This document shows, one piece after another, positions 41,859 to 50,956 of a stretch of DNA of 64,000 nt (positions are counted from its first letter, which is position 1; each line of letters starts with the position of its first letter). The notes beneath the pieces were generated by a model. It was given only the letters and a program-made list of their open reading frames with translations. It made no database searches and was not told the origin of the DNA. A program made the position numbers and the translations under genes. The DNA is taken from contig OY762511.1 in NCBI GenBank assembly GCA_963665925.1, positions 372,001 to 436,000 of the forward strand, in the 5' to 3' direction. The stretch is from G963665925 sp963665925. GTDB taxonomy: Bacteria; Bacillota; Clostridia; Peptostreptococcales; Acidaminobacteraceae.

Positions 41859-42509
41859 ATGAAAAAGTCAATGGGGATCGACGATGCGGTCTCAAAAATC
41901 TCAGATGGCATGACGCTTATGATTGGCGGTTTTCTGACTGTAGGCAGTCCATGCAAAGTTATTGAAGCGCTGGTTGAATCTGGTGTAAAGGATTTGACAA
42001 TCATCTGCAATGACACAGGCTATATGGATAAGGGGATTGGCAAGCTGGTGGTCAACAACCAGGTGAAGAAAGTCATTACCTCTCACATTGGCACCAATAA
42101 GGAAACGGGCAGAAAAATGAGTGCCGGCGAAATGGATGTCGAGCTCGTTCCACAGGGCACACTTGCTGAACGCATACGTTCAGGCGGTGCTGGCCTGGGC
42201 GGCGTACTGACACCTATTGGAATTGGCACACCTGTTGCAGAGGGAAAACCCATTATTGAAGTAAAAGGAAAGGCCTATATTCTCGAAGAGCCCCTTCGTG
42301 CTGACGTCGCACTCCTGCACGGCTCACAGGTCGATGAAAAGGGAAATACATACTATCACCAGGCAACACGCAATTTCAACCCGATCATGGCGACAGCAGC
42401 AGATATCGTCATCGTCGAAGCGGAAGAACTTGTGCCTGTCGGCACACTGGACCCACACATGGTTATGACACCTGGTCTCTTCGTAGACCACATTGTTTCG
42501 GAGGTGTAG
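41859..42509 (+). CDS. atoD: Acetoacetate/butyrate CoA-transferase subunit A
   Basis: The 216-residue alpha subunit of a class I CoA-transferase that exchanges CoA between acyl-CoA and acetoacetate or a short-chain acid. Typical features are DGMTLMIGGFLTVGSP at the N-terminus, NDTGYMDKGIGKLV, GAGLGGVLTPIGIGTPVAEGK and YHQATRNFNPIMATAA. ATG at 41859 follows GAGGAGG by six bases; a longer frame from 41811 would start upstream of that site. Two bases separate it from the beta-subunit gene. E. coli names are used because the gene order is atoD-atoA-atoE-atoB. Confidence 0.95.
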   Translation: MKKSMGIDDAVSKISDGMTLMIGGFLTVGSPCKVIEALVESGVKDLTIICNDTGYMDKGIGKLVVNNQVKKVITSHIGTNKETGRKMSAGEMDVELVPQGTLAERIRSGGAGLGGVLTPIGIGTPVAEGKPIIEVKGKAYILEEPLRADVALLHGSQVDEKGNTYYHQATRNFNPIMATAADIVIVEAEELVPVGTLDPHMVMTPGLFVDHIVSEV

Positions 42510-42511
42510 AT

Positions 42512-43159
42512 ATGAACGTAAAAGAAATCATCGCAAAACGTGTCGCAAAAGAATTCAAGGACGGAGATGTTGTGAATCTCGGAATTGGTCTGCCGACTAT
42601 GGTAGCCGACTATGTTCCAGAAGGTGTCGAGCTCATACTCCATTCAGAAAATGGATTTACAGGTATCGGCGCTGCACCAGAAGCAGACCAAATCGAGAAG
42701 GACCTTGTCAATGCCGGCGGCATGCCTGCCAGTATTCTTCCGGGCGGTTCCTTCTTTGACAGCGCCATGTCATTTACCATCATCCGCGGTGGGCATCTTG
42801 ACGCTACAGTGCTTGGAGCACTTCAGGTCGATGAAAAGGGCAATCTGGCCAACTGGATGATTCCAGGAAAGCTCGTCCCAGGTATGGGCGGCGCCATGGA
42901 CCTCGTTGGTGGCGCGAAGCAGGTTATCGTTGCAATGCAGCATACTGCAAAGGGCAGCCATAAAATCATGAAGGACTGCAACCTGCCTCTAACAGGCGCT
43001 GGAAAGGTCAGCAAAATCATTACAGAAATGGGCGTCATGGCTGTCGTGCCTGAAGGCCTACTCCTGACTGAATACAATCCGGAGTTTTCGCTTGAAGACA
43101 TTCAAGCTGCAACTGAAGCTGAACTAATCATCTCGGAAACACTTAAGACAATGTTCTAA
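42512..43159 (+). CDS. atoA: Acetoacetate/butyrate CoA-transferase subunit B
   Basis: The 215-residue beta subunit carrying the catalytic glutamate, in HSENGFTGIG. Further hallmarks are IAKRVAKEFKDGDVVNLGIG, GGHLDATVLGALQVD, GNLANWMIPGKLVPGMGGAM and LLTEYNPEFSLEDI. GGAGG lies just ahead of the ATG, inside the end of atoD, so translation is coupled. Confidence 0.96.
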   Translation: MNVKEIIAKRVAKEFKDGDVVNLGIGLPTMVADYVPEGVELILHSENGFTGIGAAPEADQIEKDLVNAGGMPASILPGGSFFDSAMSFTIIRGGHLDATVLGALQVDEKGNLANWMIPGKLVPGMGGAMDLVGGAKQVIVAMQHTAKGSHKIMKDCNLPLTGAGKVSKIITEMGVMAVVPEGLLLTEYNPEFSLEDIQAATEAELIISETLKTMF

Positions 43160-43189
43160 TTCTAACTTATATTTTAAGGAGGTCGTTTC

Positions 43190-44548
43190 ATGTTCAAAAA
43201 AATCTCAAGGGGCTGTGTACGCATTGTACAAAACTACTTGCCCGATCCATTCCTGTTTGCAGTCATCCTAACCTTTGTGGTCCTACTCGCAGGTGTTGGT
43301 CTGACAGCGCAGACGCCACTGGCAATGATTCTTCACTGGAGCGGAAGCTTCTGGAATCTGCTCGCATTCTCCATGCAGATGTGTCTGGTACTTGTAACAG
43401 GCCATACTCTGGCAAGCACACCGGTTGTAAAAAAGCTTCTTAGAAATCTTTCAAAGCTCTGTAAAACACCCCTTCAGGCAATCGTAGCGGTAACTTTCGT
43501 TTCGACAATCGCCTGCTGGATCAACTGGGGCTTCGGTCTTGTCATCGGCGCACTTTACGCTCGCCAGCTTGCCCGTGAAGTCAAAGGCGTTGACTACCGT
43601 CTATTGATTGCATCGGCATACTCAGGCTTTATCGTATGGCACTCGGGCCTATCCGGTTCAATTCCTCTAAAGCTTGCAACACCTGGAGATGGTCTAGCTG
43701 CTGCAACAAACGGTGCAGTCGTTGACCCAATCAGTACATCACTTACAATTTTTTCACCTTTTAACCTCGTTATTTTCGGAATCATTCTCGTTACTATGCC
43801 GTTCGTAAACCGTGCGATGCATCCTTCAAAGGACGAAGTCATTACCGTTGACCCTGCCCTTCTTGAAGATGACGACGAGGATCAAGGCATTATCAGCCAT
43901 AACAACACATTTGCTGACCGCATTGAAAACAGCCCAGTCATGTCCATGCTCATTGGCGTCATGGGTCTCATTTACATAGGCTACTACTTTGCAATGAACG
44001 GTTTCGAGCTCAACTTGAACATCGTTAACTTTGTATTCCTATTCATTGGCATCTTGCTTCACAAAACACCGCGCCGATTCCTCGACGCTATAAAATCTGC
44101 CGGTAAGGGCGCAGCGCCTATCATTCTTCAGTTCCCATTCTACGCTGGTATCATGGGCATGATGGTGGGTGTTAATCCAGAAACAGGCACTTCTCTGGCT
44201 GGTCTTATTTCACAGGGCTTTGTCAACATTTCCAACCAGACTACTTACCCACTGTTTACTTTCCTCAGCGCTGGTATTGTAAACTTCTTCGTTCCATCGG
44301 GTGGCGGCCAGTGGGCTGTTCAGGCACCTATCATGATGCCTGCCGGTGCCGAACTGGGTGTATCAGCTGCTAAAACAGGTATGGCCATCGCATGGGGTGA
44401 TGCGTGGACAAACATGATTCAGCCATTCTGGGCACTGCCTGCACTGGGTATTGCCAATCTTGGCGCACGTGACATTATGGGATTCTGCCTTGTAGACCTG
44501 CTCTACAGTGGTGTAATCATAGCCTGCGGACTTATGTTCCTAGGATAA
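43190..44548 (+). CDS. atoE: Short-chain fatty acid transporter (AtoE family)
   Basis: A 452-residue membrane protein with about eleven hydrophobic segments, of the short-chain fatty acid uptake family (TIGR00366). Recognisable blocks are LPDPFLFAVILTFVVLL, WINWGFGLVIGALYARQLAR, IVWHSGLSGSIPL, FFVPSGGGQWAVQAPIMMPA and AWGDAWTNMIQPFWALP. It would bring in butyrate or acetoacetate for the CoA-transferase. AAGGAGG precedes the ATG. Confidence 0.94.
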   Translation: MFKKISRGCVRIVQNYLPDPFLFAVILTFVVLLAGVGLTAQTPLAMILHWSGSFWNLLAFSMQMCLVLVTGHTLASTPVVKKLLRNLSKLCKTPLQAIVAVTFVSTIACWINWGFGLVIGALYARQLAREVKGVDYRLLIASAYSGFIVWHSGLSGSIPLKLATPGDGLAAATNGAVVDPISTSLTIFSPFNLVIFGIILVTMPFVNRAMHPSKDEVITVDPALLEDDDEDQGIISHNNTFADRIENSPVMSMLIGVMGLIYIGYYFAMNGFELNLNIVNFVFLFIGILLHKTPRRFLDAIKSAGKGAAPIILQFPFYAGIMGMMVGVNPETGTSLAGLISQGFVNISNQTTYPLFTFLSAGIVNFFVPSGGGQWAVQAPIMMPAGAELGVSAAKTGMAIAWGDAWTNMIQPFWALPALGIANLGARDIMGFCLVDLLYSGVIIACGLMFLG

Positions 44549-44605
44549 GTATTAAAAGGCGTTACCTAGCACGAAGCATGTAATTTGAGAAATGGGGAGT
44601 AAGAC

Positions 44606-45787
44606 ATGAAAGAAGTCGTTATCGTTTCAGCAGTAAGAACCGCCATTGGTACCTTTGGCGGCGCACTCAAGGATATCCCACCGGTTGATCTTGGCGCGAC
44701 TGTCATCAAGGCAGCGCTTGAAAGAGCAAAGGTGGCAGGCTCCGATGTAGATGAAGTCGTTATGGGCTGTGTGCTCCAGGCAGGCTATGGACAGGGCGTG
44801 GCCAGACAAGCCTCTGTAAAGGCCGGAATTCCGGTTGAAAAACCCGCTTGGACACTCAATATGATTTGCGGCTCAGGACTCAAGTCCGTTTCAGTCGCAT
44901 ATGACATGATTCAGGCAGGCAGCGCAGAAATTGTGGTTGCCGGCGGCACTGAAAACATGAGCATGGCACCATACACCCTACCCTCTGCACGCTGGGGACA
45001 GCGCATGGGAAACGGCAAGACTGTGGACATCATGGTCAATGACGGCCTATGGGACGCTTTCAACGATTATCACATGGGTGTCACTGCTGAAAACATTGTA
45101 GACCAATGGCAACTGACCCGCCAAGCGCAGGACCAGTTTGCCCTTGAAAGTCAGCAAAAGGCGGCTAAGGCAACGGAATCAGGACGCTTCGAAAATGAAA
45201 TTGTGCCTGTAATCATTCCGCAGCGCAAAGGCGACCCGATTATTTTTAAAGCTGATGAACATATTAAGTCAAATACTACGCTGGAAAAACTAAACGCGCT
45301 AAGACCCGCCTTTAAAAAGAATGGCTCGGTTACAGCCGGAAACGCCTCAGGCATAAACGACGGTGCAGCAGCACTCGTTGTCATGAGCGGTGAAAAGGCA
45401 AAGGCCCTCGGGCTCAGACCACTTTGCACAATCATCGGCCATGCCTCGGCGGGTGTCGATCCCTCCATTATGGGGATTGGTCCAGTTGGAGCCGTTCAAA
45501 AGGCACTTTCAAAAGCTGACCTGACCAAAGACCAAATTGACCTGGTTGAAGCGAACGAAGCCTTTGCAGCGCAGTCACTGGCTGTACTTGAAGAACTCGA
45601 CTTTGACAGATCCATCGTCAACGTCAATGGTGGTGCAATCGCCCTCGGTCACCCGATTGGTGCATCTGGAGCAAGAATATTTGTCACGCTGATTCACGAG
45701 TTGACCAAACGTGAGTCAGCCCAGTACGGACTTGCTACACTTTGCATCGGTGGTGGGATGGGAGAAGCCATCATCATTAAAAAGTAA
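44606..45787 (+). CDS. atoB: Acetyl-CoA acetyltransferase (thiolase)
   Basis: A 393-residue biosynthetic/degradative thiolase that cleaves acetoacetyl-CoA to two acetyl-CoA or runs in reverse. The acyl-enzyme cysteine is Cys88 in MICGSGLKS; the catalytic histidine is in GHPIGASGARI and the second cysteine in LCIGGGMGEA. It completes the atoDAEB-type route: uptake, CoA transfer, thiolysis. GGGGAG precedes the ATG. A terminator follows. Confidence 0.96.
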   Translation: MKEVVIVSAVRTAIGTFGGALKDIPPVDLGATVIKAALERAKVAGSDVDEVVMGCVLQAGYGQGVARQASVKAGIPVEKPAWTLNMICGSGLKSVSVAYDMIQAGSAEIVVAGGTENMSMAPYTLPSARWGQRMGNGKTVDIMVNDGLWDAFNDYHMGVTAENIVDQWQLTRQAQDQFALESQQKAAKATESGRFENEIVPVIIPQRKGDPIIFKADEHIKSNTTLEKLNALRPAFKKNGSVTAGNASGINDGAAALVVMSGEKAKALGLRPLCTIIGHASAGVDPSIMGIGPVGAVQKALSKADLTKDQIDLVEANEAFAAQSLAVLEELDFDRSIVNVNGGAIALGHPIGASGARIFVTLIHELTKRESAQYGLATLCIGGGMGEAIIIKK

Positions 45788-45822
45788 GAGGAAACTGAAA
45801 AGACGCATTCCAAATCAGAACT

Positions 45823-45865
45823 GGACCACATAAGTGCCCCATTTGAGCACTTTGTGGTCCTTTTT
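45823..45865 (+). terminator. Terminator after the ato operon
   Basis: GGACCACA (45823-45830) pairs with TGTGGTCC (45853-45860), extended inside by AAGTGC/GCACTT, then five T. Confidence 0.9.
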
Positions 45866-46017
45866 CGTGCATTCGCCTTTTAAGCTGTAAAAGACCAGAA
45901 AATTACTATAGAATAGACATGAACACAAGCTGAATCCAAAGAAAATTTAGTCATATAATTTGATCATAGAGTGATTTTTAAGACGCGTGAATCGACGCTG
46001 GCAGGCAGGTGACTGAG

Positions 46018-47619
46018 ATGGGCAAAAAACATCTGAATACAGGCTATAAGAACTCAAGGGAGCAACTCGCCATATTTGATGAGTTTGTCGAAAAGGCTTA
46101 TGAAGGTATGGTGGTCGTCGATGCAGAGGGCCGTATTACCAAATTCAAGTATGAAAAGCTGCTCGGTATCAAAGAAGAAGACGCCATAGGCAAGCATATA
46201 ACCGAAGTCATTGAAAACACAAGGCTTCATAAGGTTGTCAAAACCGGAAAGCCCGAAATCGGTGATTTGCAGATAATCAATGGCCATGAAATGGTCACTA
46301 CAAGAATTCCCATAGAACGTGACGGAAAAATTGTCGGTGCAGTCGGCACGGTTCTTTTTAAGGACGTTTCTCAGGTCAAATACATGGCTGAGCATATTGA
46401 TAACATGCACCAGCAGATGAAAAAGTACAAGCATGCATCAAAGCATTTGAACCAGGCAAAATACACATTCGACAGTATTTTGACTCAAAATCCGAGAATG
46501 CTTTACCTGATCGATACCGCAAGACGCGCTGCCGAGACCAATTCAACCGTATGCATTCAGGGCGGCAGCGGAACAGGCAAGGAACTCTTTGCACACGCCA
46601 TTCATAATGAAAGCAACCGTAACTATGGTCCCTTTGTAAAAATCAACTGCGCCGCCATCCCGGACACACTCATGGAATCGGAACTCTTCGGTTATGATCC
46701 CGGCGCCTTTACAGGTGCAGCCACGACAGGGAAAATCGGTAAATTTGAGCTCGCAAGCGGCGGGACCATTTTTCTAGATGAAATTGGAACCATGCCCCTT
46801 GAAATGCAGGCCAAGCTTCTCAGAGTTCTCGAGGAGCGTGAGTTTGAACATATCGGCGGAAACGATAAGATCGAAATTGATGTGCGCGTTATTGCCGCAA
46901 CAAATGAAGACCTGCGCAGTCTGGTAAAGGCAGGTCGCTTCAGAGAAGACCTTTACTACCGTCTTGATGTTGTCAGCCTCAAGATTCCGCCCCTATCTGT
47001 ACGGCATGACGACATTCCAATTTTGGCCCAGTCCATGCTCCAGAGCTTTCTTGTGACATACCCCCATGGTCCCACTGCCTTTTCAGACGGCGCCATGAAG
47101 CTTCTTAAAAAATATGACTGGCCCGGCAATGTCAGAGAGCTTCGAAATGTGGTCGAACGCTCCGTCAATATGGCGCGTTCAAAAGTCATTTATTCCAAAG
47201 ACATGCCCCAGTACATTCGCAGTCTCAGGGACACTGCAGAAAGACCTGAGCTTCATGAAAATATCTCTAAAGACCGGTTTACAGACGCTTTTGACACTAC
47301 TTTTGATAATGCTTTTGAGAGTGCTTCTGATAGTAGCCTCAACAAGGTCGTTTTGGACAGGTTTGATGAGAGCTTTGACGACAGGTTTTCCCATGATCAT
47401 GATGAAGACTTCATTCAAACGGACTCAATCGAGCATGACCTTTCAAAGGTGACCAATAGAGAGCTTAATCTGCAGCACCAGATTGAACTCTTGGAGCCGC
47501 GCGTCATTGAAGAAGCCCTGCGCCGATGTGATGGCAACCGGACAGAAGCCGCCAAAATGCTGGGACTTCATCGAACTTCCCTATACAAGAAGTTGGGGAA
47601 ATATGGTATTTATTTATAA
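46018..47619 (+). CDS. PAS-domain sigma-54-dependent transcriptional activator
   Basis: A 533-residue enhancer-binding protein. An N-terminal PAS domain (about 20-120, AYEGMVVVDAEGRITKFKYE) should sense a ligand. The AAA+ domain has Walker A GGSGTGKE (about 182), the sigma-54-contacting GAFTGA loop (229-234), and DEIGTMPLEMQAKLLRVLEE. A Fis-type helix-turn-helix ends the protein (NRTEAAKMLGLHRTSLYKKL). Between AAA+ and HTH lies an unusual acidic stretch of about 65 residues with repeated F-D/E-x-x-F patterns. No receiver domain is present, so no partner kinase is implied. The ATG at 46018 follows AGGTGA; GTG at 46009 is less likely. It probably controls the upstream ato operon. Confidence 0.92.
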   Translation: MGKKHLNTGYKNSREQLAIFDEFVEKAYEGMVVVDAEGRITKFKYEKLLGIKEEDAIGKHITEVIENTRLHKVVKTGKPEIGDLQIINGHEMVTTRIPIERDGKIVGAVGTVLFKDVSQVKYMAEHIDNMHQQMKKYKHASKHLNQAKYTFDSILTQNPRMLYLIDTARRAAETNSTVCIQGGSGTGKELFAHAIHNESNRNYGPFVKINCAAIPDTLMESELFGYDPGAFTGAATTGKIGKFELASGGTIFLDEIGTMPLEMQAKLLRVLEEREFEHIGGNDKIEIDVRVIAATNEDLRSLVKAGRFREDLYYRLDVVSLKIPPLSVRHDDIPILAQSMLQSFLVTYPHGPTAFSDGAMKLLKKYDWPGNVRELRNVVERSVNMARSKVIYSKDMPQYIRSLRDTAERPELHENISKDRFTDAFDTTFDNAFESASDSSLNKVVLDRFDESFDDRFSHDHDEDFIQTDSIEHDLSKVTNRELNLQHQIELLEPRVIEEALRRCDGNRTEAAKMLGLHRTSLYKKLGKYGIYL

Positions 47620-47663
47620 ACATACACCCGCCATATGAAAGAGGACAATATTGACCAATAATA

Positions 47664-47724
47664 AAGGAGCCCACAGGCATGGGTCGTTTCAGTCATGATT
47701 TACGACATCGCTTGCGTGCTCCTT
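47664..47724. terminator. Terminator between activator and CobW-type gene
   Basis: AAGGAGC pairs with GCTCCTT around an inner GTCGT/ACGAC stem (47664-47724), followed by CTATTTTTCC. It serves the activator gene and possibly the convergent GTPase gene. Confidence 0.65.
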
Positions 47725-47755
47725 CTATTTTTCCAAGGCGCTTTTTTCAGTTGAT

Positions 47756-48688
47756 CTATCTTAGCTTCATAGTCGTACCGACATGTTCTTCCCAGGCCGC
47801 AAAAATCGGTTTGATGACATGGGGACCAATTTTCGATATGAAAACAATGCCCTGATTCTCAATGGTTTTATCTGCGGGCTTGAAATCAATGCGCTTGCCA
47901 ACAACATCAACCTGTTGGCATCCATCTTCCATTTCCACAAAGCCTTTGATTCTATAACAGTCTTTGCAAATTACCTCCAAAAACTTCACGAGCTTTTCTT
48001 TTTCAAGACTTTCAGAAGTCGTCAGCTGCAGGGTCTTCGGCTTGTTTTCTTCCTTGTTGTAGGTTTCATCAAACCGCATAGGACTTAGTGACAGCAAGTC
48101 TTCTTTCATGAAATCCCAGTTGAAGGCGCCAAAATTCGCTTCTTCAATGATAATGTCACTTTTGATGTCTCTCAGCACGGTCTCTATTTTACTTTTCTCT
48201 TCTCCTGCAATCAGGTCAACCTTATTGAGGATTGCCAGTTGGGCATGCTTGACCTGCTTGACTACCGTTTCAATCTCTTCCATCTGGTCAAGAAAATGTG
48301 CTCCGTCTACAACACAAATTGCGCCGCGGTAGTCCATGGCACCCGGCTTAATGGAATGCAGTGCGTCAAGGATTTCATTCATATTGGATGGATCTGCAAG
48401 ACCAGAGCCTTCTACAAACAGATACTCTACATCTCTTTCCGACATTTCCCGAAGAGCATCCACGAAAGACAGCTGGAGACAGGAACAGAATATGGACCCG
48501 CGATTGATTTCAATCATCTCAAGACCGTCTTTTCGAATAATATCCCCATCAATACCCATTTTGCCAAATTCATTCTGGATAACCCCAACACGGCTTCCAT
48601 CCGTCTTTTCAAGAACATTCTTAAGGAAGCTGGTTTTTCCGGCACCTAAGAAGCCAGTTACCGTATAGAGCTTTACTGGTTGGATCAT
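47756..48688 (-). CDS. CobW/P47K-type GTP-binding protein (COG0523)
   Basis: A 310-residue G3E GTPase, a family that inserts or carries metals or cofactors. Walker A is VTGFLGAGKTSFL (about 10-22), Walker B-type VEGSGLADPSNM, and the guanine-specificity motif is NKVD. The family's CxCC metal motif is altered to SIFCSC (Cys68, Cys70). A C-terminal CobW-C-like domain follows (about 215-310). No metalloenzyme or transporter lies beside it, so the client is unknown. The start is the first ATG (48688) and the gene is monocistronic. Confidence 0.87.
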   Translation of the reverse strand: MIQPVKLYTVTGFLGAGKTSFLKNVLEKTDGSRVGVIQNEFGKMGIDGDIIRKDGLEMIEINRGSIFCSCLQLSFVDALREMSERDVEYLFVEGSGLADPSNMNEILDALHSIKPGAMDYRGAICVVDGAHFLDQMEEIETVVKQVKHAQLAILNKVDLIAGEEKSKIETVLRDIKSDIIIEEANFGAFNWDFMKEDLLSLSPMRFDETYNKEENKPKTLQLTTSESLEKEKLVKFLEVICKDCYRIKGFVEMEDGCQQVDVVGKRIDFKPADKTIENQGIVFISKIGPHVIKPIFAAWEEHVGTTMKLR

Positions 48689-48905
48689 AAGTCACCTCAT
48701 TCATCAGTTTTCACAAGTTACGCTGAATTATTCACGCAGCATGCACACAATCAGCTGGTCAGATGCAAATAAGTCAGACTATAGGTTCACCCTATAATGA
48801 TAGCATAGATGAGACCTGCAATATACCCATTGATGGTCTGACTTCTATTTTCACATCATTACTGGCTATTTAGACCCGCTAATGATTAGAGACCCTGGAT
48901 AATGG

Positions 48906-48911
48906 TATAAT
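48906..48911 (+). promoter_or_regulatory. Extended -10 of the 613-residue secreted protein gene
   Basis: TATAAT preceded by TGG (extended -10), about 50 bases before the start codon, with a weak TGATTA at -35 spacing. Confidence 0.5.
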
Positions 48912-48962
48912 TTTTACGATTATAGAACATGCTATTTATAAGTATGTGAAAGGTGTGATTAA

Positions 48963-50804
48963 ATGAGAAAAAGTATTTTAAGTCTATTGCTTGTGCTCAC
49001 CCTCGTCCTTAGCATCACTGCAACAGGATTTGCGGATGCTGCTACAGGTCAAATGACACAGAGCGCAGCAAACACAAGTGTAGAGCTTGTACAGAGCGAA
49101 GTAAAGGCCTGGGAAATGATTGAGTTCAAGGTTTCGAATGCACCCGCAACAGAGAATGCATGGGTCGGGCTCTTCGAGTACAAGTATGTAGACGAAGGCG
49201 AAGTTTATTACTGGTCCAGCGACTACGCATCGAAAATCATGGTTGAAAATTTAGGGTCTACGCCCTATTTTGACACACCAAGAAATGCAAACGAAACACA
49301 GTATGTGATTGCCGTTTTTGACAGGTACGGTTATGACTTGACGCCGGTTGCCGTAAGTGACCCAGTTTTGGTGCATTACAGATATACACCTCCTAATTCA
49401 TTCATTCCAGAAGAAGCAGAGGCTGCTCGTGTATATTATAATCTTGTTTCCGATGCAAAAAGTGATGGCACTTATGATATCAAGGCAACCATGAACAACG
49501 ACTTTTTCAACCCCAATATTTCAGACGCGGAAATAGCACGGTATCAAGCTTTTCTTAATAGCGATACCCTCCACGAATATGAACGCAAGAACGTACAGGG
49601 TGCCGATGGCATGTGGACTCAAATCGGTCCTTCTGAAAATTGGCTGAGCTTTTCTACCGACTATTCGGAGGAGGAGTCGGATGCATATTCATATACATAT
49701 GATGATGAAGTCTATTCAGATATAACTTACGACGGCAGTGGACCAACTGAAGACATTCAAGTCGTCATCAGTGACACGCTCAATTATGGTCCCGCTTCAG
49801 GCAGTCCATCCACCGCAGCGACATTTACTATTGATGGCCCACATACCATCACCTACATTGAACTTCTCTATGCACCTGTCACGGAATATGTTGAAGAATA
49901 CCTGTCCCTGGTTGATCAGAACGGAATGACCTATGGTCCTTGGGAAGCCTTTGTAGATTTGCCTTATGAAGATGAACCCTACTCCCTTTGCTACGCCGAT
50001 ATATATGCAGAAATTCCGGCAGGGACTTACCGGATTGAAGTTGAAAACCCTTCAAGATGGTTAAACAACGCCGACTCCGGCTATGCAGGTATGGCTTTTG
50101 TGGAAGGGTCCTTCAAGTTCAAAACTGGACCGAGTGCTGAAGATGTCCAGTACACGATTCCTGAACGTATTTTTGATAACACCAACTCCAATGACTGTGA
50201 AGGAAATCCTGTTACGACGACGCTTTTCTTCCTTAACCAGGCTTACACGATCACCCAAGTGGACTTAAGATACAGTGCAGATATTGCGAGTACAGGTGAA
50301 ACCATCTCCATTGTCAATACGGATGGTGTAAGGTTTGGAAGCTGGGAAACTGTGGTTGACCCCAACTACAGAAATAATCCATCCGTCTACTGTCGTGTTG
50401 CCATGAATACGGAACTGCCTGCAGGCGCGTACCGGATTGAAGTTGCACATCCAGACAAATGGCTCTGCGACTCCAGTTCAAAGTTTGCCGGTATGGCCAC
50501 GCTAGAAGGGCGGCCACTGGATCCAAGTTACACATCAGAAATCGTATACGGATCGGTTCTTGGCATGACATGGAACCACGAAGGCAATTACTGTAAGGAT
50601 GTCACCATTAAGTGTTTCCAAAATGGCAAGCTTCTAATAGAAAGCAACTCACAAGATACCGCCTTCTATACCTACAACCTGCCAATCGGGTCCTACGATT
50701 TTGAGTTTAGCCGCGCAGGCTATGAAACTCAGTATTTTGAAGACATGCGTATCGTAAAGGATGAGCCCCTTCGGGTTGATGTCTATATGGAAAAAAATAA
50801 TTAG
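48963..50804 (+). CDS. Large secreted repeat protein, function unknown
   Basis: A 613-residue exported protein. Residues 1-25 are a signal peptide (LLLVLTLVLSITATGFA). An Ig-like domain follows (about 35-135, VELVQSEVKAWEMIEFKVSN, then NAWVGLFEY). A central part is rich in acidic and tyrosine residues (about 235-255). Two homologous beta-rich repeats of about 125 residues come next (roughly 270-380 and 400-515), both with an AGTYRIEVENP or AGAYRIEVAHP core, a W-L segment and YAGMA or FAGMA. A PEGA/carboxypeptidase-regulatory-like domain ends the protein (LPIGSYDFEFSRAGYETQYF). No SLH or sortase motif is present. The start follows AAAGGTG. Confidence 0.8.
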   Translation: MRKSILSLLLVLTLVLSITATGFADAATGQMTQSAANTSVELVQSEVKAWEMIEFKVSNAPATENAWVGLFEYKYVDEGEVYYWSSDYASKIMVENLGSTPYFDTPRNANETQYVIAVFDRYGYDLTPVAVSDPVLVHYRYTPPNSFIPEEAEAARVYYNLVSDAKSDGTYDIKATMNNDFFNPNISDAEIARYQAFLNSDTLHEYERKNVQGADGMWTQIGPSENWLSFSTDYSEEESDAYSYTYDDEVYSDITYDGSGPTEDIQVVISDTLNYGPASGSPSTAATFTIDGPHTITYIELLYAPVTEYVEEYLSLVDQNGMTYGPWEAFVDLPYEDEPYSLCYADIYAEIPAGTYRIEVENPSRWLNNADSGYAGMAFVEGSFKFKTGPSAEDVQYTIPERIFDNTNSNDCEGNPVTTTLFFLNQAYTITQVDLRYSADIASTGETISIVNTDGVRFGSWETVVDPNYRNNPSVYCRVAMNTELPAGAYRIEVAHPDKWLCDSSSKFAGMATLEGRPLDPSYTSEIVYGSVLGMTWNHEGNYCKDVTIKCFQNGKLLIESNSQDTAFYTYNLPIGSYDFEFSRAGYETQYFEDMRIVKDEPLRVDVYMEKNN

Positions 50805-50884
50805 AACTCTTTATTTAGCTGAACACGTATTATGCATGCACACTTTAGACCAGCGCTTATAAAACAAGTCCAAGCAAATCAATA

Positions 50885-50926
50885 AAAAACGGATAGCCAA
50901 ACACGTGTGCTTGGTTATCCGTTTTT
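50885..50926. terminator. Bidirectional terminator
   Basis: AAAAACGGATAgCCAA (50885-50900) pairs with TTGGtTATCCGTTTTT (50911-50926), between the converging secreted-protein and cyclase genes. Confidence 0.88.
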
Positions 50927-50956
50927 ACATGCCTATATAATTTTCACGTCATACTT

